A stretch of 64,000 nucleotides of DNA from SIAQ01 sp963767835. GTDB lineage: Bacteria; Planctomycetota; Planctomycetia; Gemmatales; Gemmataceae. Both the position numbers and the translations under genes were made by a program. The number at the start of each line of letters is the position of its first letter. The stretch's first letter is position 1. This document shows positions 1-8,660 of this stretch, piece by piece. The notes below the pieces were generated by a model. The model did no database searches and was not told where the DNA came from. It was given only the letters and a program-made list of their open reading frames with translations. The stretch is from positions 62,001 through 126,000 of the forward strand of contig CAVYFY010000019.1 of the NCBI GenBank assembly GCA_963767835.1. Direction: 5' to 3'.

Positions 1-1
1 G

Positions 2-493
2 CAAATCCTCGGCACCCCGCCGCCGCCGCCGCCCCCCAATGTCCCGGAGCTCGAGGAGAAGGGCCAGCTCAAGGGCACGCTGCGCGAACGCATGGAGCAG
101 CACCGCAAGAATCCGAGCTGCGCCAATTGCCACGCCCGGCTCGACCCGCCCGGCTTCGCCTTCGAGAATTACGACGCCGTCGGCAAATTCCGCCTCAAAG
201 ACGGCGACGCCATCGTCGATCCATCAGGAATATTACCTAACGGCCAGAAATTCAAAGGCCCCAAGGAGCTCAAGCAAATCCTGCTGGGAAAGAAGGAGCT
301 TTTCAGCCGTGCCTTGACGGAAAAGATGCTCACCTATGGCCTGGGCCGCGGCGTCGAGTATTACGACAAATCCGCCATCGATGCGATCGTGTCGGCCCTT
401 GGCAAGAACGATTTCCGCTTCTCGACGCTGATCGTCGAGACGGCGACGAGCGATCCGTTTCGCATGCGACGGGGCAAGGACCAAGGAAAGTGA
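2..493 (+). CDS. DUF1588/DUF1585 protein, C-terminal part (5' end outside window)
   Basis: The frame is open from the first bases and ends with TGA at 491-493. It begins with a proline run (GTPPPPPPPNVPELEEKG), the signature of DUF1588, followed by a haem-type cysteine motif CANCHARLDPPGF and the DUF1585 region ending in DPFRMRRG. In planctomycetes these domains form the C-terminus of large secreted DUF1592-type proteins with a cytochrome-like N-terminus, usually paired with a DUF1552 gene. That partner is present here, but only 2 kb downstream. Molecular function is unknown. The identification is firm; only about 163 residues of a protein normally several times longer are visible. Confidence 0.88.
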   Translation, partial: QILGTPPPPPPPNVPELEEKGQLKGTLRERMEQHRKNPSCANCHARLDPPGFAFENYDAVGKFRLKDGDAIVDPSGILPNGQKFKGPKELKQILLGKKELFSRALTEKMLTYGLGRGVEYYDKSAIDAIVSALGKNDFRFSTLIVETATSDPFRMRRGKDQGK

Positions 494-503
494 GGATAAT
501 TCC

Positions 504-1428
504 ATGCCGATATTCCAGCTCTCCAGTTCCGACCTGGCGGCTCCGGACGCGAAACTTTTTGAGGCCGCACCTGCCACACTGTCACAAGAAGCTTTCTTGG
601 AGGCATGGCTGGAAAACAGCCCGCGCGCCATTGCTCAAGAGCCGCTCTTGGTGATCGGACGTCAGGCATCAGCGCACGCAGATGGAGATGTGCGCTATTC
701 TGATTTGCTCGCCATCGATCAGGATGGCAACTTGGTCATTATTGAGCTGAAAAAAAGCCGCACGCCCCGAGAAGTCGTCGCCCAGATTCTGGAATACGCG
801 GCATGGGCAAGAGAAGCGCAGCAGTGATGACGTTCTCAGGCTAGCAATGAGTTATCGCGGTCTGCCATCCGCTGCTGAGTTCCAGTCATTGTTCTTCGAA
901 ACCTTCGAGGTTGACCCACCTCCTGCCCTCAATGCGGGACGCCTCCGCCTCTACATCGCTGCAGAAGAGATCGATCGGAGCGTGGCCCGCACGTGCAGAT
1001 TTTTGAGGACTTCCTATGCCGTGGACATATCTTGCGTCGAGTTCCGTGCTTACCGCACAGAGGCGGGCAACATCATCGTCGGCTCGGAGTGCATTGTGGG
1101 GAACGAGGATCCTGCGGCTCCAGCAAGCGGCGGCAAGGGCCGTTGGTCAGGCGAGGTGCCTGTCAGGCAAGTCGTGTGGGAAGCTGCACAGGTAGTCGCG
1201 TCTAGGAAGAAACAATTTGCTCCGCGCGACGTTGCAGCCGAGGTTCTCGCACGCTTCCCATCGTTCAACAAAAGTACAGTCGGGTGCCAGCTGATCTCAG
1301 ATTGCGTGAATCACAAGTCCAGACACCACTACCCCGGCGGCGAAGATCGGTATTGGTGGATTGGCAAAGGGATGTACGAGCTTTACGACCCGATTACACA
1401 CGCTTCCGCGATCGGTGCGGCAAAGTGA
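504..1428 (+). pseudogene. NucS-like PD-(D/E)XK nuclease-fold protein, broken by one frameshift
   Basis: The first frame (504-827) holds the nuclease-like core: a VRYSDLLAIDQDG strand with Asp, then NLVIIELKKSRTPREVV with the E-x-K pair, then QILEYAAW. It stops at 825-827. The rest follows in another frame (847-1428) with RLRLYIAAEEID, and a C-terminal VVWEAAQVV to YWWIGKGMYELYDP region resembling the winged DUF7669-type domain. Reading the second frame upstream gives SSDDVLRLAMSYRGLP, which joins smoothly to EYAAWARE. One protein of about 305 residues is therefore likely, split near 814 in a GCGC tract. It may be intact in the organism (see findings). Family: DUF91/NucS-like nucleases; the substrate is unknown. 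Two separate genes is the less likely reading. Confidence 0.7.
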
Positions 1429-1571
1429 CAAAAAAACGGCGATTGCCGGTGCCCGCACTTATTTCAGCGCCCCGCGGGCGCGCGGCCGTCTCGGAACAAC
1501 CTCGCTATCGGCGCGGCGGCGCCCCGCATCGGCACGGAGGCTCCGGAGTCGGCGTCGAATACAATAACGCC

Positions 1572-1928
1572 ATGCGAAAACCAACCGCCGCCCCCGCTCC
1601 ATACGTGCAACCCTATCGCTACCCGTCGCCGAACATTCCACTCGCCGCGATTCGGCGGTTTGCGCGCCGCATTGCCAAACAATTCCAGCCCCGCAAGATC
1701 ATCCTGTTCGGCTCCTATGCCTATGGGAAGCCGCACGCCGAGAGCGATGTCGATTTGCTCGTGGTGATGCCGGCGTCGGATGTCGTGAACATGGCGATCC
1801 GCATCAGCCTCGCGTTTGAGCGGCTATTCTCGTTCGACCTGATCGTGCGAACGCCGGAGCAAATGGAACGGGGCGTGAAGGACAACGACTGGTTCCTGCG
1901 CAGATCGTGGAAAAAGGAAAGGTCTTGT
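1572..1928 (+). CDS. MNT-type (minimal) nucleotidyltransferase, C-terminus altered by frameshift
   Basis: The pol-beta nucleotidyltransferase signature is clear: ILFGSYAYGKPHAESDVDLL (G-S-x9-D-x-D). Such MNT proteins pair with HEPN toxins and in known MntA-HepT systems add AMP to the HEPN partner. The expected C-terminal segment reads EKGKVLYEA in a different frame from the first 110 residues; one missing base at about 1898 (CTGCGCAG) explains this. As a result the frame runs straight into the HEPN gene with no stop, giving an apparent fusion. The next gene starts at ATG 1929, overlapping the true MNT end. Assignment to MNT is firm; whether the fusion is real is doubtful. Confidence 0.75.
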
Positions 1929-2313
1929 ATGAAGCGAAAGACACTGACCTGGGTGCGAAAAGCGGAGGACGACTGGGACGCAGCGTGCGAACTCGCGGCA
2001 AGGTCGCCGCCGCTGCGAGACGCGGTGTGCTTTCATTGCCAGCAGGCGGCGGAAAAGTATCTCAAGGCTCTGTTGCAGGAAAAGGGAGGCGCCATCCCAA
2101 AAACCCATGACCTGGAAGATTTGCTCGACTTGCTCTTGCCGCACGACGGCACAATTGGCGCCGTTTCGGCGGGGCTTGAATGCGCTCACCAAATACGCCG
2201 TAGAATACCGCTACCCCGGCGTGCGTGCGACGACCAAACGGATGAAGGCGGCTCTTCACCGAGCCGAGCGCATTCGCAGCGAAATTCGCACGCGGCTTGG
2301 CCTGTTGTTTTGA
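1929..2313 (+). pseudogene. HEPN-domain protein, frameshifted near the C-terminus
   Basis: The protein starts MKRKTLTWVRKAEDDW and has the HEPN core CFHCQQAAEKYLKALL and TLDLEDLL-like helices (KTHDLEDLLDLLLPHDG). The expected last third, LAPFRRGLNALTKYAVEYRY followed by a basic helix ending RTRLGLLF, is found in another frame from about 2150 to 2313. A single indel around 2148-2158 (GGCGCC nearby) therefore separates the two parts. With the preceding MNT gene it forms a toxin/antitoxin-type pair. In known systems the HEPN protein is an RNase and the MNT protein silences it. The R-x4-6-H motif is represented only weakly (R at about residue 27, H at 32). Confidence 0.7.
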
Positions 2314-2370
2314 AGCCTTTGGCGTGTTAGGACCGTCTTCATGGCGGAAAACAGATTTTTGCGATCCGCC

Positions 2371-2399
2371 TTGACGCAAATGGTGTTAAGCTATGAAAT
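2371..2399 (+). promoter_or_regulatory. Candidate sigma-70 type promoter ahead of the DUF1552 gene
   Basis: TTGACG at 2371-2376 is followed after 17 bases by TGAAAT at 2394-2399. A purine-rich ribosome site (AGAGGAAAGGA) lies just before the ATG at 2502. The match of the -10 box is partial (4 of 6), so this is a weak call. Confidence 0.35.
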
Positions 2400-2501
2400 A
2401 GCGATACCCGATACGTAGCTCGTGTCGGCTCTCCGCAGAACATTCCGTGTCTCCGCTACGAGTGCCCCTTCCGCAAACGCCAGAGGAAAGGACCAACCAG
2501 A

Positions 2502-3831
2502 ATGAGCCATCTACTTTCGCGGCGAACCGTTCTCAAGGGGCTCGGAGCGTCGATCGCGCTGCCGTGGCTGGAAGCGATGGGGCCGTTCCAGGCGTGGGCC
2601 AGCCAGGCGCCGAACCGGGTGCCGACGCGCATGGCGTTTGTTTACGTCCCCAACGGCAAGAACATGGCCGAGTGGACGCCGTCGGCCGAGGGGACCGGCT
2701 TCACGTTGCCGCGCACCCTGGAACCGCTGGCGGACGTGCGGGAATATGTGAATGTGCTGACGGGGTTGACCGCCGACAAGGCTCGGCCCAACGGCGATGG
2801 GGCGGGCGATCACGCTCGCGCCATGGCCGCGTTCCTCACCGGCGCTCGAGCCGCGCAAGACCGATGGCAGCGATATCCGCGTCGGCATCTCCGTCGATCA
2901 GGTCGCCGCCTCCCGCATCGGCCATCAGACGCGGCTCGGTTCGTTGGAGATGGGGGCTGACCCGAGCGCCTTGGCGGGCAACTGCGATTCCGGCTACAGC
3001 TGTGCGTATTCCTCGACGATCTCCTGGCGTTCCGCGACCACGCCCGTGCCCAAGCTCAACAACCCCCGGCAAATCTTCGACCGCCTTTTTGGCGCCGGCG
3101 GTGACGCCGACCGTGCCCGCCGTGAGCGCAATCGGCGCAGCATTCTCGATTTTGTCCGCGAAGACGCCGCCCGCTTGCAGCCGAACCTGGGGGCCAACGA
3201 TCGCCGTCGGCTCGATGAATACATGGCATCGATCCGCGACATCGAGCAGCGCATCGAACGGGCCGCCCGCCTGCCCGAACCGCCGCGCCCCAACATGGTC
3301 CAACCGACCGGCATCCCGCAGAGCTATCAGGACCACCTGCGACTGATGTGCGATTTGCTGGTGCTTGCGTTCCAGGCCGACCTCACGCGCGTCAGCACGC
3401 TGGTCTTCGCCAACGAGGGGAGCAATCGGCCCTACCCGTTCATCGAGGTCCGCGAAGGCCATCACGACCTCTCGCACCACGCCAACGACGCCGCCAAGCT
3501 GCGCAAGATCGCGACGATCAACCGCTTCCACACCACGCAGTTCGCGTACCTCTTGGGCAAGCTCAAGGATATTCGCGAAGGGGACGGCACCCTCCTCGAC
3601 AACTGCATGATCGCCTACGGCTCCGGCAACAGCGACGGCAACCGCCACAACCACGACGACTTGCCGATCCTCCTCGCGGGCAAAGGTTCCGGCACCATCC
3701 GCGCCGGCCGCCACGTCCGCTACGCCCGCAACACGCCGCTCAACAACCTCTGGCTCTCAATGCTCGACCGCGTCGGCAGCGCGGTGGACACACTCGGCGA
3801 CAGCACCGGGCGGCTGGCGAATTTGGCGTGA
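2502..3831 (+). pseudogene. DUF1552 protein with Tat signal, one frameshift
   Basis: A twin-arginine leader (SRRTVLKGLGASIALPWLEA) opens a DUF1552 protein, a planctomycete family of unknown function normally encoded next to a DUF1592/1588/1585 gene and predicted to be exported folded. The first frame holds FVYVPNGKNMAEWTP and GDGAGDHARAMAAFLTG, then loses similarity. The rest (EPRKTDGSDIRVGISVDQVA through HHDLSHH and NNLWLSMLDRVG) continues in the next frame to the TGA at 3829-3831. The switch lies at about 2848-2856 in a GGCGCTCGAG tract. Joined, the product would be about 443 residues, normal for the family, so it is probably intact in the organism. Its 3' end is partly duplicated at 4722. 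Confidence 0.85.
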
Positions 3832-3883
3832 TTGATTTTGGTGGATTGATGAAAGCCGCTTGCGACGTGAGGTTGCGGGCGGC
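3809..3883 (+). repeat. 75-bp imperfect direct repeat, copy 1 (DUF1552 3' end)
   Basis: This copy covers the last 21 or so bases of the DUF1552 gene, its stop codon and a downstream hairpin. It matches 4722-4796 at 66 of 75 positions with no gap; the longest identical block is a 22-mer beginning GATGAAAGCCGC. The two copies bracket the DUF6932/coiled-coil pair. Confidence 0.85.
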
Positions 3884-3887
3884 ATTC

Positions 3888-4091
3888 CTATTTCGAGGAC
3901 GTGCTGAGCCGTGCTTCAAATCGAGTGATCTCCTCCTTGAACTGATTGATCCGTTTCTTCAATGAACGCAAGGTAAGCTCCCGAACGTGCTCGCTCGCTG
4001 CCGGGCCTTGGCTGGTTTTCGCGTAAAGCTGTTCCAGCTCTTGAAGCTTCGTCCGGGTGTTCTCCATTTGATGCCGGTTTTCAATGCTCAT
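3888..4091 (-). CDS. Small coiled-coil protein, partner of the DUF6932 gene
   Basis: 67 residues, charged, with a long predicted helix: TRTKLQELEQLYAK, then KKRINQFKEEITRFEARL. It starts at ATG 4091, inside the last 11 bases of the upstream DUF6932 gene, so the two are translationally coupled on the minus strand. Nothing in the sequence suggests a catalytic site. By position it could be the partner or antidote of a nucleotidyltransferase-fold protein; that is inference. The family is not recognised beyond this association. Confidence 0.6.
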   Translation of the reverse strand: MSIENRHQMENTRTKLQELEQLYAKTSQGPAASEHVRELTLRSLKKRINQFKEEITRFEARLSTSSK

Positions 4092-4486
4092 GGGTCACCT
4101 CCACCATTCCCTTGGGAACCATGTTTCGATCGGTCGCGAAGGTCCGTTCAGTGAATTGTCGAAAACCGTCCTCATCGACAAGCTCGAGATTGATGAACGG
4201 CAAGCCGGCGAGCAATTCTGCTTCGGCGACCGCATCGCGCGGGAACTTTGGGCCGATCAACAGGACGCAATCCACGTCATTGGGTTCCAACTTGTCCGTC
4301 ACAAAACTACCGTTGACGACGATCCGCTGCGCCGGCCCGGCGGGCCAAATCAACGAGCCAACCCAGCGATTGCACCTGTGCCTGCCGGAGCTCGGACTCT
4401 TTGCCGAAACGAGCCGCGATTTCTTCGAGGGTGGCGGGATGGATCCCCGGCGGCAAGTAACCATCATCGTTGCAGGGCGGGATCAT
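4081..4486 (-). pseudogene. DUF6932-type nucleotidyltransferase-fold protein, one frameshift
   Basis: Start at ATG 4486, preceded on the minus strand by AAAAAAGGAATCTC. The N-terminal part reads MIPPCNDDGYLPPGIHPATL and runs to LVDLARRAG. After a shift at about 4338 it continues QRIVVNGSFVTD, EPNDVDCVLLIG and DRNMVPKGMVEV to the stop at 4081. NGSF...NDVD matches a G-S-x(n)-D-x-D nucleotidyltransferase signature. Restoring one GC dinucleotide in the GGCGCAGCGG tract gives RRAGAQRIVVNGS without a gap. About 135 residues when joined. DUF6932 proteins are small and of unknown role. This one overlaps a coiled-coil gene and sits between long direct repeats, which suggests a mobile or addiction-type module. 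Confidence 0.7.
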
Positions 4487-4535
4487 GAGATTCCTTTTTT
4501 GCCCAAGCACTTTTTCAGGATAGTGCAAACAAGCA

Positions 4536-4678
4536 TCAACCGCAACTGCCAGCCTGCGGCTTGCGCTGGTAAAGCTGCTCCGCCTGGTGGGCGAAGCGCC
4601 GAATCGCCGAGATGGGCACGTTGGCGCCGCGATACCAGTGAGGCGGAATTACAGCAGCGTTGGGAATTTTTTGGACAT
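4536..4678 (-). pseudogene. Remnant of an MNT nucleotidyltransferase N-terminus
   Basis: Reading the minus strand from ATG 4676-4678 through an A-run slip gives IPPHWYRGANVPISAIRRFA and then a stop at 4536-4538. VPISAIRRFAHQAEQLYQRK resembles the N-terminus of the MNT gene at 1.6 kb (IPLAAIRRFARRIAKQFQPR). The GSxxxD catalytic part is absent. This looks like a truncated relic. The match is short, so confidence is moderate. Confidence 0.4.
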
Positions 4679-4721
4679 GGTGTTATTCTACGCTAAGAAA
4701 TGGCTCCGTACGACGACACCA

Positions 4722-4796
4722 GGCGGCTAACGAATCTGGCGTGATTGATTTCGATGGGATGATGAAAGCCGCTTGCGACGTGGAGTTGCGGGCGGC
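4722..4796 (+). repeat. 75-bp imperfect direct repeat, copy 2
   Basis: Second copy of the 3809-3883 repeat (88% identical). Upstream bases (4711-4740) still resemble the codons at the DUF1552 3' end but encode no intact protein. The copy ends in a hairpin with a T-run that can act as a terminator. Confidence 0.85.
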
Positions 4797-4802
4797 TTTT
4801 TT
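4768..4802 (+). terminator. Rho-independent terminator within repeat copy 2
   Basis: GCCGC pairs with GCGGC and an inner CGAC pairs with GTTG (one wobble); TTTTTT follows. Copy 1 has the same stem but a broken T-run (ATTCC), so copy 2 may keep the ancestral terminator of the DUF1552 gene. Confidence 0.55.
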
Positions 4803-4806
4803 GTTG

Positions 4807-4965
4807 TCATTTTTTCCGAACGCCGAGTAGCCTGCGTGCCGTTTCGCGCACGCGCCCCGCCCATCGCAAAGCAGCCACGGCTTCGCGTTTGCTGGCACTC
4901 TCTCCCGGATAGCGGGTCTCCACTGCAAAGCGCGTCAGGGATCGGCCTTGCACATACACCGGCTC
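4807..4965 (-). pseudogene. Remnant of a HEPN-domain C-terminus
   Basis: The minus-strand frame ending at 4807 reads LTRFAVETRYPGESASKREA, then a basic helix ending RRLLGVRKK. This parallels the C-terminal part of the HEPN gene at 2.2-2.3 kb (LTKYAVEYRYPGVRATTKRM, then ERIRSEIRTRLGL). No HEPN core or start is found upstream, so it is a truncated relic. Its exact 5' limit is uncertain. Confidence 0.5.
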
Positions 4966-5298
4966 ATGGCAATCCCACAAGGAAATCCGCACGCCGGGAA
5001 CCCCCGATGAAGCCGGGATCCAGAAGCAAGTCGGGCGATGCCGGGAGGCGGCAGAGCGATTCAAAGCCGCCTTGGCCGGCAAGGCCCGGGCCTGGCCGTC
5101 TGAGGGTATCGAGAGCCGGCGGAAAGGTTAGGAGCGGGCCGCATGGAATTCTCAGTGACTTCATCGATCGTTGCCGTAGGAACATCGGTCGATCCAGACC
5201 GGGAACGCCAGGGGGAACGAGTGCTGGCCATTTGCCGGCAATGGACCATAAAATGACAACATCGCTGAGGATAAAATACTCTCGAAGGACGCCGCGGC
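4966..5298. other. Intergenic region, nothing recognised
   Basis: Between the HEPN relic and mug. No convincing coding frame, repeat or RNA gene was seen. A purine-rich CGAAGGA before 5299 can serve mug. Confidence 0.5.
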
Positions 5299-5889
5299 AT
5301 GCGTCGGACATTGTCCACCGCCTGGAAACCCACCAAAGCCCAGCTCCTCGCCGCGCACAACAAGGTCGTCTCGGATCTCGCCGCCAAAAACCTCATCGTC
5401 CTCTTCGCCGGCATCAACCCCGGTCTCTACACCGCCGCCATCGGCCGCCACTTCGGACGCCCCGGCAACCGGTTCTGGCCCGCTCTCCACGGCGGCGGCT
5501 TCACGCCGCGCCTCTTCTCCCCCTTTGAAGAATCCCTCCTTCTCGATCTCAAATTCGGCATCACCAACATTGTCGAACGCGCGACCGCCCGCGCCGATGA
5601 ACTTACGGACGACGAACTTCGCGCCGGCGGTCAGCGCCTCGAAGCCAAAGTCAAACGTTGGCGCCCCACCGTCGTCGCCTTTGTCGGCATCGGGCCCTAC
5701 CGCATCGTCTCCGGCATCAAAGACGCCCGCGTCGGCCTCCAAAAGGCCCCCTTCGGCGGCAGCCACGCCTGGGTTCTTCCCAATCCCAGCGGCCTCAACG
5801 CCCACTATCAGCCTGCCGCCCTCGCACAACTCTTCGGAGACCTCCGCCTCTGGGCCATTGCGCAGCATAAGCACCGCTTGTTGAAGTGA
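5299..5889 (+). CDS. mug: G/U mismatch-specific DNA glycosylase (Mug/TDG family)
   Basis: 196 residues. The two active-site motifs of the Mug/TDG branch of uracil-DNA glycosylases are visible: LFAGINPGLYTA (residues about 33-45) and VLPNPSGLNAHY (about 158-169). A DNA-facing GRPGNRFWPAL segment lies between them. The enzyme removes uracil or thymine mispaired with guanine by cleaving the N-glycosidic bond, starting base-excision repair in the cytoplasm. Length fits the family, somewhat longer than E. coli Mug. It is a single gene; flanking sequences are relics. The start has a GAAGGA site upstream. Confidence 0.88.
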   Translation: MRRTLSTAWKPTKAQLLAAHNKVVSDLAAKNLIVLFAGINPGLYTAAIGRHFGRPGNRFWPALHGGGFTPRLFSPFEESLLLDLKFGITNIVERATARADELTDDELRAGGQRLEAKVKRWRPTVVAFVGIGPYRIVSGIKDARVGLQKAPFGGSHAWVLPNPSGLNAHYQPAALAQLFGDLRLWAIAQHKHRLLK

Positions 5890-5946
5890 TTGCCGTCTCA
5901 ACCTTTCCTCTCGGAATGAAGCTCTCCTCGGTCCGGCTGGCGTTTT

Positions 5947-6169
5947 CGAGGTGGTCAGGACGGCACGCAATCGTTCTACCGTCTGTTTGGCGACATCAAC
6001 GGAGATGAGATCGTCAACGCCGCGGACAATTTCCAATTCAAGCAAGCGCTGATGACCTTACAATGCGGCGTTCGACTACAACCAGGACGGCTTCGTCAAT
6101 GCTTGCGACAATGGCTACCTCAAGCAAGATTTGGCGCTGAACTTCAGCGGCTTCACGGCCACGATCTAA
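5947..6169 (+). pseudogene. Remnant of a dockerin-like EF-hand C-terminal domain
   Basis: Reading frame 1 gives TQSFYRLFGDINGDEIVNAA and a helix, then after a shift near 6060 the next frame gives FDYNQDGFVNACDNGYLKQD and ends in FSGFTATI plus TAA (6167-6169). Two EF-hand-type calcium loops (DINGDEIVNAAD and DYNQDGFVNACD) separated by a helix are typical of the extreme C-terminus of large secreted planctomycete proteins. No start or upstream body exists here, so only the tail of a deleted or displaced gene remains. Confidence 0.6.
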
Positions 6170-6319
6170 ATCTGTGATCGCACAGCGACGGACTAACGGT
6201 ATCACGGCGGCGAGGACAGCAAAATCTTCTCGTACTCCAGTGCGAACGTTTGACGTGCGATCGTGATGACTGTAATCTGACTTCGTCCCTCCCCGCTCAT
6301 CAAACCATAGGAAAATAAC

Positions 6320-7210
6320 ATGCGTCTCATTCTCTTTACGGCGGTACTCAGCTTTTGTGTCCCAGGAACCGATTTGGCCCAGGCACAGGGCGATAAGGAA
6401 TCCAAGCCGGAGCGCGTCGGACTTTGGAACAAACGAGCGCCTATTGGCGATGGCAAGTTCCAGGAGACCGAAGTTTGGATCACCGTCCATCATCCGAAGA
6501 CGCCCAACGGCACGGCGATCGTCATATGCCCCGGCGGGGGCTACGGTAGCCTCGTCGCCGGGGCCGAAGGACACGGCATCGCCTCCTGGCTGAATCGCCA
6601 CGGCATCACCGGCGTCGTGCTGGAGTACCGCCTGCCGGCGGGGCGATCCCAAGTGCCACTGCTCGATGCGCAACGGGCGATTCGCACGGTGCGTGTGAAC
6701 GCGAAGGCGTGGAACCTCGATCCCGCACGCATTGGTATCATGGGGTTCTCTGCCGGCGGCCACCTGGCTTCGACGGCCGGCACTCATTTCGACACCGGGG
6801 ATGCGGACGCGACCGATCCTGTTCAGCGCACGAGTTGCCGACCCGACTTCATGATTCTGGTCTATCCAGTCATCACCATGGGGGAGAAGGGGCATCAAGG
6901 CTCTCGCAACAATCTGCTTGGCAAGAATCCGGATGCCAAGCTGGTGGAGTTGTACTCCAACCAGAAGCAGGTCACCGGAAAAACGCCTCCGACATTTCTT
7001 GCTCATGCCAAGGACGACCGCCCAGTTCCGCCCGAAAATAGCAAGATGTTCTACGACGCGCTGCGCGCCCAGAAGGTCGCAACCGAGTATCTTGAACTCG
7101 CTTCCGGCGGACACGGCCTCAATGGCTATAAGGGCCCCATGTGGGATGCGTGGCAGGAACGGTCATTGTCTTGGTTGGCGGAGATGAAACTGCTTCCAAA
7201 ATCCAAATGA
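6320..7210 (+). CDS. Secreted alpha/beta-hydrolase, esterase/acetylxylan-esterase type
   Basis: 296 residues with a signal peptide (MRLILFTAVLSFCVPG then AQAQ). The oxyanion region VICPGGGYGSL, the nucleophile elbow GIMGFSAGGHLAS (Ser at about 150), the acid in HAKDDRPVPPENS and the histidine in ELASGGHGLNG give a complete Ser-Asp-His triad. The family (BD-FAE-like, DUF/COG0657 type) hydrolyses acyl or acetyl esters, often on plant polysaccharides. It is probably periplasmic or exported. The gene stands alone, transcribed toward the convergent DUF6807 gene. The substrate is not predictable from sequence. Confidence 0.82.
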   Translation: MRLILFTAVLSFCVPGTDLAQAQGDKESKPERVGLWNKRAPIGDGKFQETEVWITVHHPKTPNGTAIVICPGGGYGSLVAGAEGHGIASWLNRHGITGVVLEYRLPAGRSQVPLLDAQRAIRTVRVNAKAWNLDPARIGIMGFSAGGHLASTAGTHFDTGDADATDPVQRTSCRPDFMILVYPVITMGEKGHQGSRNNLLGKNPDAKLVELYSNQKQVTGKTPPTFLAHAKDDRPVPPENSKMFYDALRAQKVATEYLELASGGHGLNGYKGPMWDAWQERSLSWLAEMKLLPKSK

Positions 7211-7348
7211 TCCTTGATGGGAGTCCGGGGGATCGTCGAAGGCTGTCGTCCAGCGCGAGTCAATCGTTCCGGCGGACTGAATCGTCCGCGCCTTCCTCAA
7301 AACAGCCGAGCTCGGACGAAGTGCGTCGGTCACCTCGTTGCAGGAACT

Positions 7349-8660
7349 TTACTTCACCATCGTCTTCGGCGGTGAAGCGAAAGCCGCTCGTAATGCCGAC
7401 GCTTGCTCCTGCGTCATCTCGCCGGTTTGCAGCCAGAGGCGATAGTTGACGACCAGCGGTTGCTCCTCGGTGACGTCTTGCGCGAAGTAGCCGCCGAAGC
7501 GGCCATAGTCGCGTTCACTGAAGCGGGTTTCCTTCGGGTTGCTCGGATGGTTGAGATAGCAGGCGCTATACGCGCTGGCCGTCCAGCACGAAACTCATGA
7601 CGTGCCAGGGCATATCGACCATCGCCTTGTCTTGTGGCCAATTGCGTTCCTTGCCCATCTCCCCCTTGCCGTCGGGATGCAAGTAATAGGTTTGGTTCTT
7701 GGTCGCGACCACCTCGTTGGAGGCGCGGAATTGAAAGCCGGCGTGCTGTGGATCGCCGTCCACGCGCACCTTGCCGCCGGTGGTTTTCAAGCGTGACGCG
7801 AATTCGACCAGCGTGCCGCCCTTGACGGTGTATACCGTCAGCTCGCGTTCCTCCAAAGCGAAGGGTTTTTCGCCGGCGCCATACCAGCCCAAGAGGACGC
7901 GGTGCCGGCCCAGCAGCGGGCCAGGTTCGGCGCTGAGCGTTTTCTCATGCGACACATGGGCGGTCGGGACGTTCTTCTTTTGGTCAGCGGACGGCGGTGG
8001 ACAATGCCAGGTGTCGGCCTGCTGCTTGAGATCAGGGCCGTAGCTGCACTTATTGAAGCCGTACATGATGCCGCGATGGTGCGGATATAAAAGCTTTTTC
8101 GGATCGGCGACCTGATCGGCGAACCCGCCGTTGGTGACGAAGCGCTTGCCGGCCGGATCGTAGAGATGATGGAAGACCTTGTAGGTTTTCTCACGTGATT
8201 CACTCGAGGAAGGATCATAGGGACGATCGACGTAGCGCAATACGGGTATGGATTCGCCGGAGTAGGTTCGGGCCAACTCGGCGTATTCCTTCGGCTTCTC
8301 GGACCAACCGAAGCGCACCAGTTGCGGCTTCGTCTGCTTGAAATGCACGATGAGCTCCTGGCACGGCGTATTGAGAACGACGTGCAGATCGCGGCGCACC
8401 AGACCGTCCTTCGCCTTGATCGCCTCGGTCGTGATGCCCGGCGCCGTCAATTGGCCGACGAGGGTCGCCTGACCTTTGCCGGTGACAACGTCCACAGCGA
8501 CCTCATCGAACTTGGCCCACGCCTTGGGTACGCTCAGAGGGATGGTCAGCGGCGCGTTGACGGCGGGCTTTTCGCATTGAATTCGGATCGCGTTTTCCTG
8601 GCCCAGGCCGGCATTCATCACGGCCAAGCCCAACACCAAAGCGGCAAACCAGCGGTTCAT
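7349..8660 (-). pseudogene. Secreted DUF6807 (PmoA-like) protein, one frameshift near the C-terminus
   Basis: Signal peptide (MNRWFAALVLGLAVMNAG) then a DUF6807 body: YVDRPYDPSS, HHLYDP, LLYPHHRGIMYGFNKC, LLGRHRVLLGW, and DMPWHVMSFVLDGQR. The frame stops at 7566, but a C-terminal part SACYLNHPSNPKETRFSERD, then YGRFGGYFAQDV, continues in another frame to a TAA at 7349-7351. The shift is at about 7570 in an AGCGCGTATAGCGC tract. Joined length is about 436 residues. These proteins are common secreted planctomycete proteins near sugar-metabolism genes; the activity is unknown. It is likely intact in the organism. Confidence 0.82.

Noticed and set aside
1284..1571. In-frame extension upstream of the MNT gene
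   Set aside because: It overlaps the end of the NucS-like gene; MNT similarity begins only after ATG 1572.
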